Source of the DNA: Elusimicrobiota bacterium
Lineage (GTDB): Bacteria; Elusimicrobiota; Elusimicrobia; 2-02-FULL-39-32
Direction: 5' to 3'
NCBI GenBank assembly: GCA_023249835.1
Contig: JAHFBY010000129.1
Span: forward strand, 1 to 6,076
Length of the DNA: 6,076 nucleotides
The notes beneath the pieces are model-generated. The model saw only the letters and a list, made by a program, of their open reading frames with translations. It made no database searches and was not told the DNA's origin. The stretch's first letter is position 1; every line of letters begins with the position of its first letter. The translations under genes were made by a program, and so were the position numbers. Below are positions 1 to 5,560 of the stretch, piece after piece.

Positions 1-135
1 TGATCCTTTCCTCGCAAAAAAAAGATCCCCTTGTTTGATTTGACGAGAATCTTCACATAACCCGCCAACTATACCGGACATTGACCCCGCAAAGTAGCGG
101 ACCTCTACGTCTTGCAGTAATTCACTCAGGATCAT
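1..135 (-). CDS. murE: UDP-N-acetylmuramyl-tripeptide synthetase MurE, N-terminal fragment
   Basis: Only the first 45 codons are in the window and the frame is open to the left edge. MurE is the cytoplasmic Mur ligase that adds the third stem-peptide residue (meso-diaminopimelate or lysine) to UDP-MurNAc-L-Ala-D-Glu. The visible part matches the N-terminal uridine-binding domain of the family: the segment CEDSRQIKQGDLFFARKG (residues 27-44) corresponds to the conserved DSR-x-V-x-x-G-x-LF-x-A-x-x-G motif. The ATG at 133-135 lies inside the end of ftsI, giving a 14-nt overlap. I see no Shine-Dalgarno sequence upstream, so translation is probably coupled to ftsI. The position after ftsI is the standard dcw order. 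The similar N-terminus of MurF is the main alternative; gene order favours MurE. The substrate-selecting residues lie outside the window, so the diamino acid cannot be predicted. Confidence 0.85.
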   Translation of the reverse strand, partial: MILSELLQDVEVRYFAGSMSGIVGGLCEDSRQIKQGDLFFARKGS

Positions 136-1864
136 TTGATTTATTTAGCTTAACGATCGTCAAATTATTTGCGCTCTTGGGAGCAATTCCATAAATCTGC
201 GCGGCCCGGCTCATTACTTTTGCGAATACCGGAGCCGCCGAACTTCCGCCCCAATAGTTTTGTTTAGGTTCATCCAACACCACTAAACACACCAACTGCG
301 GCGACTCAGCCGGAAGAAACCCACAGAATGATGAGGTGTACTTATCCGCGTAATAACGTTTTGTATCCGGATTAATTTTTTGGGCAGTGCCCGTTTTCCC
401 GGCTACAGTATATCCGGGGATTTGAGCGTTTATGCCCGTGCCCCGATCCACAACACCGAGCAAAAGGCGCCGCATCGCGCTCGCGGTTTGGGTGGAAATA
501 ACCCGACGCACAATTTGGCTTTTATAGGCTTCCTTAACTTTATGTCCGCCGTCAGGTTCACGGAGTTCTTTAACGATCAAAGGCTCCATTAATAGCCCGC
601 CGTTGGCAATGGCCGAGTAAGCGTTAATTAACTGCAGGGCCGTCACCCCAATCTCTTGGCCAAAGGACATGGAAGGCAAAGACACCTTAGACCACTTTTC
701 CAATGGCCGCACCAAACCCTCTGCTTCTCCGGGCAAAGCTATCCATGTGCGGGCGCCAAACCCGAACGCGCGGACATAGCGGAAAAACAACTCCTCACCA
801 ATACCCAAGCTAATTTTAGCGGTGCCGATATTAGAGGATTTTTCCAGCACTTCGGAAAACGTGGCTATGCTTTCCGGTTCATGATCGTTAATGATGCGGT
901 CATAATATTTCCATTTCCCATTTTCACAATCGTATTTTTCAGTGATCCTCGCCCGCTTTTCTTCAAGCGCCGTTGCAAAGGTGATGGCCTTAAAAGTGGA
1001 TCCGGGCTCAAAAATTTTACTGATCGCAGGGTTTTGGAGCGCGTCGGGCTTTAAATTATGAGTGCGCGCGCCTTGCGCTAAAGGGTTAGGATCAAAGGAG
1101 GGGATTGAAGCCATCGCCAAAATTTCACCGGTGGTGGGATTTTGAATGATAACGATTCCAGATTTAGCTTCATATTCAGCGATCCCACTTTTCAATTCCC
1201 GTTCCGCAATATACTGTAACGTCCTATCTAAGGTAAGCACAACGGAATTCCCGGAACTTTTAACCGCGTTAGATTGAGCGGTAAAAATATTGCGCCCCTT
1301 GGCGTCATGCAACTGTTCAAGTTCAATCCTATTTCCTTTTAAATATTTATCTTGCGATTGTTCAATGCCCGACAACCCATAATTATCCAAACCCGAGAAA
1401 CCCACCAACTGCGCGGCAAGGCTGCCGTTAGGATAATAACGAACCTGTTCATTTATGACGCCTACGCCTTCAATTTTTTCCCGGGATATGTTTTCAACGC
1501 TGGCCGCGCTCGACTTTCGCGACAACCACACAAAATCCTGTCCGGATAAACACTTTTCCTTAACTTCGCCGGGATATAAAGAGAGGTTGGTCTCTAAAAG
1601 CTTAATGGCGCGCAAGCTCTTCACAAATTGTTTGGGGTGAAGAAAAACGGAATAGCCTTCTACGGAGGTGGCCAACACATTTCCGTTGCGGTCAAGGATT
1701 GTTCCGCGAAAAGTTTCCGACTTTATCTTGATGTGGGATCTTTTTTGGGAAAGTTCAGAATAGTTAAAACCCTGAAAAACTTGCAGATAAAAAAGACGGA
1801 CAGCCAATCCGGACATAGCCGCCCATACGAAAAGAAACGAAATTCCCAACCTCCGCGGCATCAT
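122..1864 (-). CDS. ftsI: Septal peptidoglycan transpeptidase FtsI (class B penicillin-binding protein, PBP3-like)
   Basis: A 580-residue class B PBP that cross-links septal peptidoglycan as partner of FtsW. It has a short cytoplasmic N-terminus and one membrane anchor (about residues 7-28). The PBP dimerisation domain follows, starting at RGTILDRNGNVLA (53-65), and the transpeptidase domain runs from about 205 to 555. All three catalytic motifs are intact: S289-T-F-K292 with nucleophile Ser289, S343-S-N345, and K490-T-G-T493. No PASTA repeats follow; after the transpeptidase domain only about 20 residues remain, and the length is typical for FtsI of diderms. Two ATGs in tandem (1862-1864 and 1859-1861) are possible starts. 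I take the first, which sits 6 nt after an AGGGGTGA ribosome site. The gene lies 6 nt after ftsL and overlaps murE by 14 nt. An elongation-type PBP2 is the alternative, but the dcw position argues for the division enzyme. Confidence 0.95.
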   Translation of the reverse strand: MMPRRLGISFLFVWAAMSGLAVRLFYLQVFQGFNYSELSQKRSHIKIKSETFRGTILDRNGNVLATSVEGYSVFLHPKQFVKSLRAIKLLETNLSLYPGEVKEKCLSGQDFVWLSRKSSAASVENISREKIEGVGVINEQVRYYPNGSLAAQLVGFSGLDNYGLSGIEQSQDKYLKGNRIELEQLHDAKGRNIFTAQSNAVKSSGNSVVLTLDRTLQYIAERELKSGIAEYEAKSGIVIIQNPTTGEILAMASIPSFDPNPLAQGARTHNLKPDALQNPAISKIFEPGSTFKAITFATALEEKRARITEKYDCENGKWKYYDRIINDHEPESIATFSEVLEKSSNIGTAKISLGIGEELFFRYVRAFGFGARTWIALPGEAEGLVRPLEKWSKVSLPSMSFGQEIGVTALQLINAYSAIANGGLLMEPLIVKELREPDGGHKVKEAYKSQIVRRVISTQTASAMRRLLLGVVDRGTGINAQIPGYTVAGKTGTAQKINPDTKRYYADKYTSSFCGFLPAESPQLVCLVVLDEPKQNYWGGSSAAPVFAKVMSRAAQIYGIAPKSANNLTIVKLNKSNDPE

Positions 1865-1870
1865 TAGAAA

Positions 1871-1878
1871 TCACCCCT
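1871..1878 (-). promoter_or_regulatory. Ribosome binding site of ftsI overlapping the ftsL stop codon
   Basis: On the minus strand AGGGGTGA stands 6 nt before the first of two tandem ATG codons of ftsI, and its last three bases are the TGA stop of ftsL. This favours the first ATG and suggests that ribosomes terminating on ftsL can reinitiate on ftsI. Confidence 0.6.
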
Positions 1879-2158
1879 GCTTCACATTTATGATGATGAT
1901 GTTTTCTTCTTTTGGGACAATTAGCCCTAATTCCTGTTTGGCTGCCCTTTCAATAGCTTCCAAAGACAATAATTGGTCCCTCTGCATCAACAGGTTGACT
2001 GTCACTAATTCATTTTTTGCGATTTCGTTTTTAATTTTTTGTATGTCGTAGGAAAACCAAGTGGAGCGCACCGTTTGACTAACCCACAAAAGCAGAAAAA
2101 TAAAAATCCCTGCCAAACCTGCCCACAACTTTAAAATACTTTTAGTTTGCGATGCCAT
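1871..2158 (-). CDS. ftsL: FtsL-like cell division protein
   Basis: A 95-residue bitopic protein expected to join the FtsQLB complex, which activates FtsWI at the septum. It has a short N-terminus, a single hydrophobic membrane segment (about 10-28), a predicted extracytoplasmic coiled coil (about 38-65), and the family-typical ending LSLEAIERAAKQELGLIVP (64-82). In that ending the IE-x-A-x-x-ELGL-x-x-P pattern is characteristic of FtsL/DivIC proteins. FtsL sequences diverge greatly, so the call rests on this architecture plus its place between rsmH and ftsI, the standard ftsL slot. The ATG is preceded by AGAGGA at 7 nt. The stop codon TGA is part of the ftsI ribosome site. An FtsB/DivIC-type protein would look similar; position argues against it. 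Confidence 0.85.
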   Translation of the reverse strand: MASQTKSILKLWAGLAGIFIFLLLWVSQTVRSTWFSYDIQKIKNEIAKNELVTVNLLMQRDQLLSLEAIERAAKQELGLIVPKEENIIIINVKQG

Positions 2159-2165
2159 GATGCTG

Positions 2166-2171
2166 TCCTCT
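2166..2171 (-). promoter_or_regulatory. Ribosome binding site of ftsL
   Basis: AGAGGA on the minus strand, 7 nt before the ftsL ATG. It fixes the start of a short and divergent gene. It lies downstream of the 2193-2224 hairpin and outside its stem, so the hairpin alone would not mask it. Confidence 0.55.
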
Positions 2172-2192
2172 TGCCTAATTTATAAAACTTAA

Positions 2193-2224
2193 GGTGGATA
2201 CCCCGCCGAGTTAGAGTACCCACC
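2193..2224 (-). other. Intercistronic RNA hairpin between rsmH and ftsL
   Basis: The 97-nt gap between rsmH and ftsL contains a continuous 11-bp stem when read as minus-strand RNA: GGTGGGTACTC pairs with GGGTATCCACC across a 10-nt loop. Nine pairs are Watson-Crick and two are G·U. The sequence after it is AT-rich (TTAAGTTTTATAAATT) but lacks a clean U-run, so it does not look like an efficient intrinsic terminator. It could be an mRNA stability or processing element, or a weak attenuator that lowers expression of ftsL-ftsI-murE relative to mraZ-rsmH. That role is inference. Confidence 0.5.
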
Positions 2225-2255
2225 CAAAATCAAATATTTCCCTTGCGGCCAACCG

Positions 2256-3203
2256 CTAAAGTTTTTCAGCTATTCTAAGCTTCGCGCTGCGCGACCTGGG
2301 ATTATCCGCCAATTCTGAAGCGCCCGGAGTTATCGGCTTCTTATTCATTAACCGAACCAAAGGTTTCCTTCCGCACCCGCACATGGGCAGCTTAGGAGGA
2401 CAAACGCACCCCCGGCTCCAAAGCTTGAATTTATTTTTGACCACGCGGTCCTCTAAGGAATGGAAAGAAATAAAACAGATGCGGCCACCAGGAGCAATCA
2501 TTCCAGGAAGATTGTCCAAGAGAGCATTTAAATGATCCAGCTCCTGGTTAACCGCAATCCTTAAAGCTTGAAAAGTTTTTGTGGCTGGATCAATCCGCGA
2601 ACGCCCGTTAGGCCCCCCATGCCACAAAGCTTGAGCAATGACTTCTTGGCAAGATTGAGTGTCATTTAATTTTCCAACGTTAGCGGCTTTTTTAAGCGCC
2701 GCGGCAATTTTAAATGCGTTTGACTCCTCGCCATAGCGTTCAATGATTTGAGCTAATTCATGAACCTCTGCGCCTTGGATTAAGGATAGGGCCGTTCGTC
2801 CGGAAGTATTGTCCATCCGCATATCCAGCGGACCGTTATGGCGAAACGAAAAACCGCGGTTGGGGTTATCCATTTGGAACGAAGAAAATCCCAAATCCGC
2901 TAAAAAGCCATCCGCTTGCGGCACGTATTTATTTTCAACCATTTCTCTTAATTTCCCATAATTTTGGCAATATATTTTCATCCTATCTTTAAATCTTTCC
3001 AACCTTTTACCGGCCACCAAAACCGCCTCGGGGTCGCGGTCAAAACCCCAACAGCGGGCCGAGGCGTCTTGGCTTAAAAGCTGCTCCGTATGCCCGCCGG
3101 TTCCTAATGTAGCGTCGATATAGTTTCCGCCCTCTTTCGCTCGCCAATAGGCAAAGACTTCACGCTGCAGTACCGGTTTATGAAAGCGCTCAAACTCAAG
3201 CAT
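2256..3203 (-). CDS. rsmH: 16S rRNA (cytosine(1402)-N(4))-methyltransferase RsmH (MraW)
   Basis: A 315-residue SAM-dependent methyltransferase of the RsmH family, which N4-methylates C1402 in the decoding centre of 16S rRNA. The family signatures are complete and in order. They are HKPVL (8-12), the SAM-binding motif DATLGTGGH (30-38), FDRD (54-57), DLGFSSFQMDNPNRGFSF (103-120), GPLDMRM (124-130), RIDPATKTFQALRIAVNQEL (203-222), FHSLEDRVVK (247-256) and NPRSRSAKLR (301-310). A Cys cluster, C266-x-C268 and C275-x-C277, is also visible in the C-terminal part. Length is normal for the family. The ATG start is supported by the position of the HKPVL motif, although no good Shine-Dalgarno sequence precedes it. 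The gene begins 33 nt after the mraZ stop, so the two are almost certainly cotranscribed. Nothing appears damaged. Confidence 0.97.
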   Translation of the reverse strand: MLEFERFHKPVLQREVFAYWRAKEGGNYIDATLGTGGHTEQLLSQDASARCWGFDRDPEAVLVAGKRLERFKDRMKIYCQNYGKLREMVENKYVPQADGFLADLGFSSFQMDNPNRGFSFRHNGPLDMRMDNTSGRTALSLIQGAEVHELAQIIERYGEESNAFKIAAALKKAANVGKLNDTQSCQEVIAQALWHGGPNGRSRIDPATKTFQALRIAVNQELDHLNALLDNLPGMIAPGGRICFISFHSLEDRVVKNKFKLWSRGCVCPPKLPMCGCGRKPLVRLMNKKPITPGASELADNPRSRSAKLRIAEKL

Positions 3204-3236
3204 AAATAAGGTTGATAAATTCCAAATATCATTAGG

Positions 3237-3683
3237 TTAAAATTCCAATTGCGCTGCAAACTTCTTAAACACGCTCTTTTGTTGGCTCACATACTTTGTC
3301 CACAACGCCATCGACCATATTTCAATTTTTTCTCCGTGCCCCACGATCGCTGTTTCCTTTTTCAACCCAGCGTAATCAATTAAATGCTGGGGGATCAATA
3401 TTCGCCCTTCCTCATCGCATTGGACCTCGCAGGCGTTTGCGAACAACAGCCGTTTAAAAGCCCTTTGCTGCGCTTTGTTTTTAAGCGGAAAGGATTCCAG
3501 TTTCTCTCCTATGCGCTTCCATGAAAACTTTGTGTAAAGGTTCAAGCAGCCTTCCAACCCTTGCGCCAAGACCAGCTCCGGCTGATCCGCTATGGCGGCG
3601 CGAAACTTTGCGGGAATCGCCAGGCGATTCTTGGTGTCCACGGTATAAAAATGCGATCCGATAAAATTGGGATTTTCGTTCAC
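3237..3683 (-). CDS. mraZ: Transcriptional regulator MraZ
   Basis: A 148-residue protein with two SpoVT-AbrB-like DNA-binding repeats. The first carries D16-TKNRLAIPAKFR-28. The second carries DEEGRILIP (90-98) and ends in VGHGEKIEIW (114-123). MraZ forms ring oligomers and, in enterobacteria and mycoplasmas, binds repeated TGGG boxes upstream of its own operon. The start is GTG at 3681-3683: an in-frame TAG lies four codons upstream (3693-3695), and no internal Met precedes the conserved first domain. It is the first gene of the dcw operon here and has its own promoter and a three-box operator directly in front, so autoregulation is very likely. Confidence 0.95.
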   Translation of the reverse strand: MNENPNFIGSHFYTVDTKNRLAIPAKFRAAIADQPELVLAQGLEGCLNLYTKFSWKRIGEKLESFPLKNKAQQRAFKRLLFANACEVQCDEEGRILIPQHLIDYAGLKKETAIVGHGEKIEIWSMALWTKYVSQQKSVFKKFAAQLEF

Positions 3684-3686
3684 TTT

Positions 3687-3691
3687 TCCCC
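3687..3691 (-). promoter_or_regulatory. Ribosome binding site of mraZ, inside the last TGGG box
   Basis: GGGGA on the minus strand ends 3 nt before the GTG start of mraZ, a close spacing. It shares its bases with the start-proximal TGGGG operator box. The non-AUG start and short spacing suggest modest translation of mraZ. Confidence 0.45.
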
Positions 3692-3712
3692 ACTATTCCC
3701 CACACAGGCCCA
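3688..3712 (-). promoter_or_regulatory. MraZ operator: three TGGG boxes at 10-bp intervals
   Basis: On the minus strand TGGGC, TGGGG and TGGGG start at 3712, 3702 and 3692, exactly 10 bp apart, with 5-bp spacers. This is the arrangement described for MraZ binding sites (TGGGN repeats separated by 5 bp, one per helical turn). The first box begins on the last base of the -10 element and the third overlaps the ribosome site. Bound MraZ would therefore cover the promoter, the start point and the leader. Repression of the mraZ-rsmH-ftsL-ftsI-murE unit by its first product is the straightforward inference. Confidence 0.85.
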
Positions 3713-3740
3713 GTTTATCAGATCGCCTTTTATTTGTCAA
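3712..3740 (-). promoter_or_regulatory. Sigma70-type promoter of the mraZ/dcw operon
   Basis: On the minus strand a perfect -35 TTGACA (3735-3740) is followed by a 17-bp spacer and TAAACT (3712-3717, four of six consensus bases). A TG sits one base before it, as in extended -10 promoters. The DNA upstream (about 3741-3780) is strongly AT-rich and could act as an UP element. Transcription would start near 3703-3706, giving a leader of about 20 nt before the mraZ GTG. Confidence 0.8.
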
Positions 3741-3773
3741 GGTGCGAATATTAAAAATAATTTAAATAATGCG

Positions 3774-3820
3774 AAAAATAAAAAAAGCCCGCTTCGTAAA
3801 TTAAAACGAAGCGGGCTTTT
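3774..3820 (-). terminator. Intrinsic terminator of rnpB
   Basis: A perfect 15-bp inverted repeat (3783-3797 with 3806-3820, core AGCCCGCTTCGT) encloses an 8-nt loop. On the minus strand it is followed by seven T, one A and five more T. It starts immediately after the 3' strand of the rnpB P1 helix and lies upstream of the mraZ promoter, so it separates the RNA/nuclease block from the dcw operon. On the plus strand the tail is only TTTT, so termination there would be weaker. Confidence 0.93.
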
Positions 3821-4239
3821 CCCAATGCCGATAAGCCGAATTCTGTTTTGCTCTAGGAACAATTATTGTTCCCCAAGCAACGAGGACCATTCCTCTAATG
3901 CGGTTTACCCGATAGGAGGTTCGAGCCGGACCAGCCTATTTTAGAAAAAAGTTTTCACTTTCCTCTAAAGCCTCCTTCTACTTAACCTTGCTGCGGACGG
4001 GGTCTATCCTCCCCAACCATCGCTGATTAGGGATGTGAGCTCTTACCTCGCATTTTCACCCTTACCCAACCGTTTCCTAGTAAACAAAACGGCAAGGCGG
4101 TCCAAGTTTCTGTGACACTTTCCCTGGAACGGTCGAACGCTCCAGGTCGCCTCTCGCGACCATCCTGTCCTGTGCAGTTCGGACTTTCCTCCCCGCGAAC
4201 CAATGCCTTGCTTTCGCGGAGCGATCCTCTGGCATTGGG
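3821..4239 (-). ncRNA. rnpB: RNase P RNA (bacterial type A-like)
   Basis: The catalytic RNA of RNase P, which trims tRNA 5' ends, about 419 nt long. Conserved blocks on the minus strand are GGAGGAAAGTCCG (4180-4192, P4 5' strand), GGTAAGGGTGAAAATGCGAG and GGTAAGAGC (around 4038-4066), CCGCAGCAAGG near 3990, and ACAGAATTCGGCTTAT (3831-3846, P4 3' strand). Ends are set by P1: CCCAATGCC (4231-4239) pairs with GGCATTGGG (3821-3829). Other helices I can trace are P2 (4223-4229 with 3882-3888, seven pairs), P3 (4213-4219 with 4193-4199), a 13-bp hairpin with a GAAA loop (3940-3969), and a P19-like hairpin (3848-3880). The 13-bp stem contains two G·U pairs that would be A·C mismatches on the other strand, supporting the minus strand. 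The RNA begins 5 nt after the rnhA stop codon and runs straight into its terminator. Confidence 0.97.
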
Positions 4240-4241
4240 AA

Positions 4242-4270
4242 AATTTATTTATTTATTGAATCGCGATCAA
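4242..4270 (-). promoter_or_regulatory. Possible rnpB promoter inside the end of rnhA
   Basis: On the minus strand TTGATC (4265-4270, four of six) and TAAATT (4242-4247, four of six) are 17 bp apart. Transcription would start around 4235-4237, within a few bases of the P1-defined 5' end of rnpB. The spacer consists partly of a TAAA tandem repeat. The match is moderate, and readthrough from rnhA followed by processing is an equal possibility. Confidence 0.3.
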
Positions 4271-4670
4271 GCGCAATGTTGGCGAGCTGATCGGCGCGCT
4301 TGTTGCCGGGATGAGAAGATCGCGGAATGTGATCAACGCGCACCTGCTTAAAACTGGCCTCTAATTCACGCACTTCCGCTAGGAGTTTTTTCATCCCCTG
4401 ATGCTTAACGCGGTAACTCCCGTCGAACTGTTTGGCCACGAACTGCGAATCAGTATACACGCGCAAAGATTGCGCGCCCATGTTGCGACATTCCAATAGA
4501 GCTCGAATTAGCGCGCGGTATTCCGCCACATTATTCGTATTGACGCCAATAGTCTCGGAAATTTCCATTAAAACGTTGCCTTCTGCGTCTTCAATGCGCA
4601 CGCCGTAAGCGGCCCGCCCGGGATTGCCGCGAGAGGCTCCGTCCACGTATGCGATCAAATTTTTAAGCAT
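4245..4670 (-). CDS. rnhA: Ribonuclease HI family protein
   Basis: A 141-residue enzyme that cleaves the RNA strand of RNA-DNA hybrids. The four metal-binding acidic residues are present: D10 in YVDGASRGNPG (8-18), E50 in NVAEYRAL, D74 in VYTDSQFV, and D127 in HPGNKRADQLAN, with the accompanying His at 120. The region between D74 and D127 is short and lacks the Trp-rich basic protrusion of the E. coli enzyme. It is therefore closer to the compact RNase HI subgroup found in many bacteria and archaea. I chose the ATG at 4668-4670 because it places the first catalytic Asp at position 10, as in characterised enzymes. A TTG at 4698-4700 would add ten non-conserved residues. No clear Shine-Dalgarno sequence is seen for either. 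It lies 22 nt after the zinc-ribbon gene and 5 nt before rnpB. Confidence 0.93.
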   Translation of the reverse strand: MLKNLIAYVDGASRGNPGRAAYGVRIEDAEGNVLMEISETIGVNTNNVAEYRALIRALLECRNMGAQSLRVYTDSQFVAKQFDGSYRVKHQGMKKLLAEVRELEASFKQVRVDHIPRSSHPGNKRADQLANIALDRDSINK

Positions 4671-4692
4671 GGGGCAATACCGCGCGGAAGAG

Positions 4693-5445
4693 CTAGGCAA
4701 CGATCGGGATAACGTTTTCGTCTGAAGCTGGTTTGGGATCTGCTGGGAAATAAAGGATGCTTGAACAAGATTCGCAAATGATCATATCTTTGCCTTTTTT
4801 AACTTCATTGATAACGCTTTGAGTTAAATTGGTATTGCAGCCATCGCAGCATTCCCCTTTAATGGCCATCAAGGCCGACCCTTTGCGATGTTCGCGAATA
4901 TAATTATATCTCTTAATGACGTCCGCGGGGATGCCTGCTGTATAATCGTCTCTCACTTTTTTTTCTTCATTGACCAGGGCTTGGAGTTTACTTGACTCCT
5001 CTTCCAAAATTTTTATTTCTCCCAGGAATTTTTTTTCATTGTCTTTGGCCTCCTGAGAAACTTGCGCAATCCCCTGTTGAGCAGTATCAGACTCCAACAT
5101 AATGGTTAAAATCGCGTCTTCGATCAATTCTTTTTCTTTTTTAGATTGATTAATTTCCGACAGCACCGCCTTATACGCTTCATTAGAGTTGAGGGAATTT
5201 AATTCCGCCTCTCTTTTTTTTATTTTTTCTTCGTGGGTGGCGAGCTCCAACTCCTTTTCTTTTTTCTTCAATTGAAAAGCGCGCACCTTATTTTTAATTT
5301 CTTCTTCAGACTGTTTGGCTTGCTGAATTTGGGAATGTTTATCGAGCACCGCTAAGGGGATCTCTTCCATCTGCGCCAAATAGCCGTCGATCACTTTATC
5401 GATTTTTTGCAAATCAAGAAGTTTTTTTATGCCATCGTTCATCAT
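4693..5445 (-). CDS. Coiled-coil C4-type zinc-ribbon protein (DUF164/COG1579 family)
   Basis: A 250-residue cytoplasmic protein. Residues about 5-165 are highly charged, rich in Lys and Glu, and heptad-like, predicting a long antiparallel coiled coil. They include the family-typical turn LNSNEAYKAVLSEI (85-98). A C-terminal zinc ribbon follows, with C200-DG-C203 and C224-ES-C227, preceded by RYNYIREHRKGSALMAIKGE. The family is widespread. It resembles the Helicobacter protein HP0958 (linked to flagellar RNA and export) and mycobacterial homologues, but its general role is not settled, so I give no gene symbol. An AGGAG site at 5456-5460 sits 10 nt before the first of two tandem ATGs. The short gap to the upstream tRNA (32 nt) and to downstream rnhA (22 nt) suggests a shared transcript. 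Association with an RNase H gene may hint at a nucleic-acid role, which is inference. Confidence 0.88.
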   Translation of the reverse strand: MMNDGIKKLLDLQKIDKVIDGYLAQMEEIPLAVLDKHSQIQQAKQSEEEIKNKVRAFQLKKKEKELELATHEEKIKKREAELNSLNSNEAYKAVLSEINQSKKEKELIEDAILTIMLESDTAQQGIAQVSQEAKDNEKKFLGEIKILEEESSKLQALVNEEKKVRDDYTAGIPADVIKRYNYIREHRKGSALMAIKGECCDGCNTNLTQSVINEVKKGKDMIICESCSSILYFPADPKPASDENVIPIVA

Positions 5446-5477
5446 TATAGTCCGGCTCCTAAAAGGGTCTAAATTTT

Positions 5478-5549
5478 TGGGCGGTATAGGTTTCGAACCT
5501 ATGACCTCTCCGGTGTGAGCGGAGCACTCTACCGCTGAGCTAACCGCCC
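5478..5549 (-). tRNA. tRNA-Val (anticodon CAC)
   Basis: A complete 72-nt cloverleaf. The acceptor stem is GGGCGGT/ACCGCCC with discriminator A. The D arm is GCTC-AGCGGTA-GAGT, closing with one G·U pair. The anticodon arm is CTCCG-CTCACAC-CGGAG, giving anticodon CAC, which reads GUG valine codons. The variable loop is AGGTC and the T arm is ATAGG-TTCGAAA-CCTAT. The 3' CCA is not encoded (the next bases are AAA), so it must be added by a nucleotidyltransferase. It lies between a cytochrome gene (11 nt upstream) and the zinc-ribbon gene (32 nt downstream). I see no terminator on either side, so it may be excised from a mixed tRNA-mRNA transcript. Confidence 0.97.
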
Positions 5550-5560
5550 ATTAATAAATT

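Noticed and set aside
380..1867. Several plus-strand open frames of 61-132 codons opposite ftsI
   Set aside because: They are antisense shadows of a complete, well-conserved PBP and have no family motifs.
2193..2224. Reading the rsmH-ftsL hairpin as an intrinsic terminator
   Set aside because: The stem is not followed by a U-run, and termination here would separate ftsL, ftsI and murE from the only convincing promoter.
3481..3705. Second minus-strand frame overlapping the start of mraZ
   Set aside because: It is out of frame with the complete MraZ sequence, and its translation has no recognisable motif.
3561..3944. Plus-strand 127-codon open frame across mraZ, its promoter and the rnpB 3' end
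   Set aside because: It runs antisense through a conserved gene, a terminator and a structured RNA; the translation shows no recognisable domain.
4112..4351. Plus-strand open frame over the rnpB 5' half and the rnhA end
   Set aside because: It covers the conserved P4 and P1-P3 elements of RNase P RNA on the opposite strand; low-complexity Arg/Ser-rich translation without a domain.
4671..4700. TTG start extending RNase HI by ten residues
   Set aside because: The extra residues are not family-like and no ribosome site precedes the TTG; the ATG at 4668-4670 puts the first catalytic Asp at the usual position 10.
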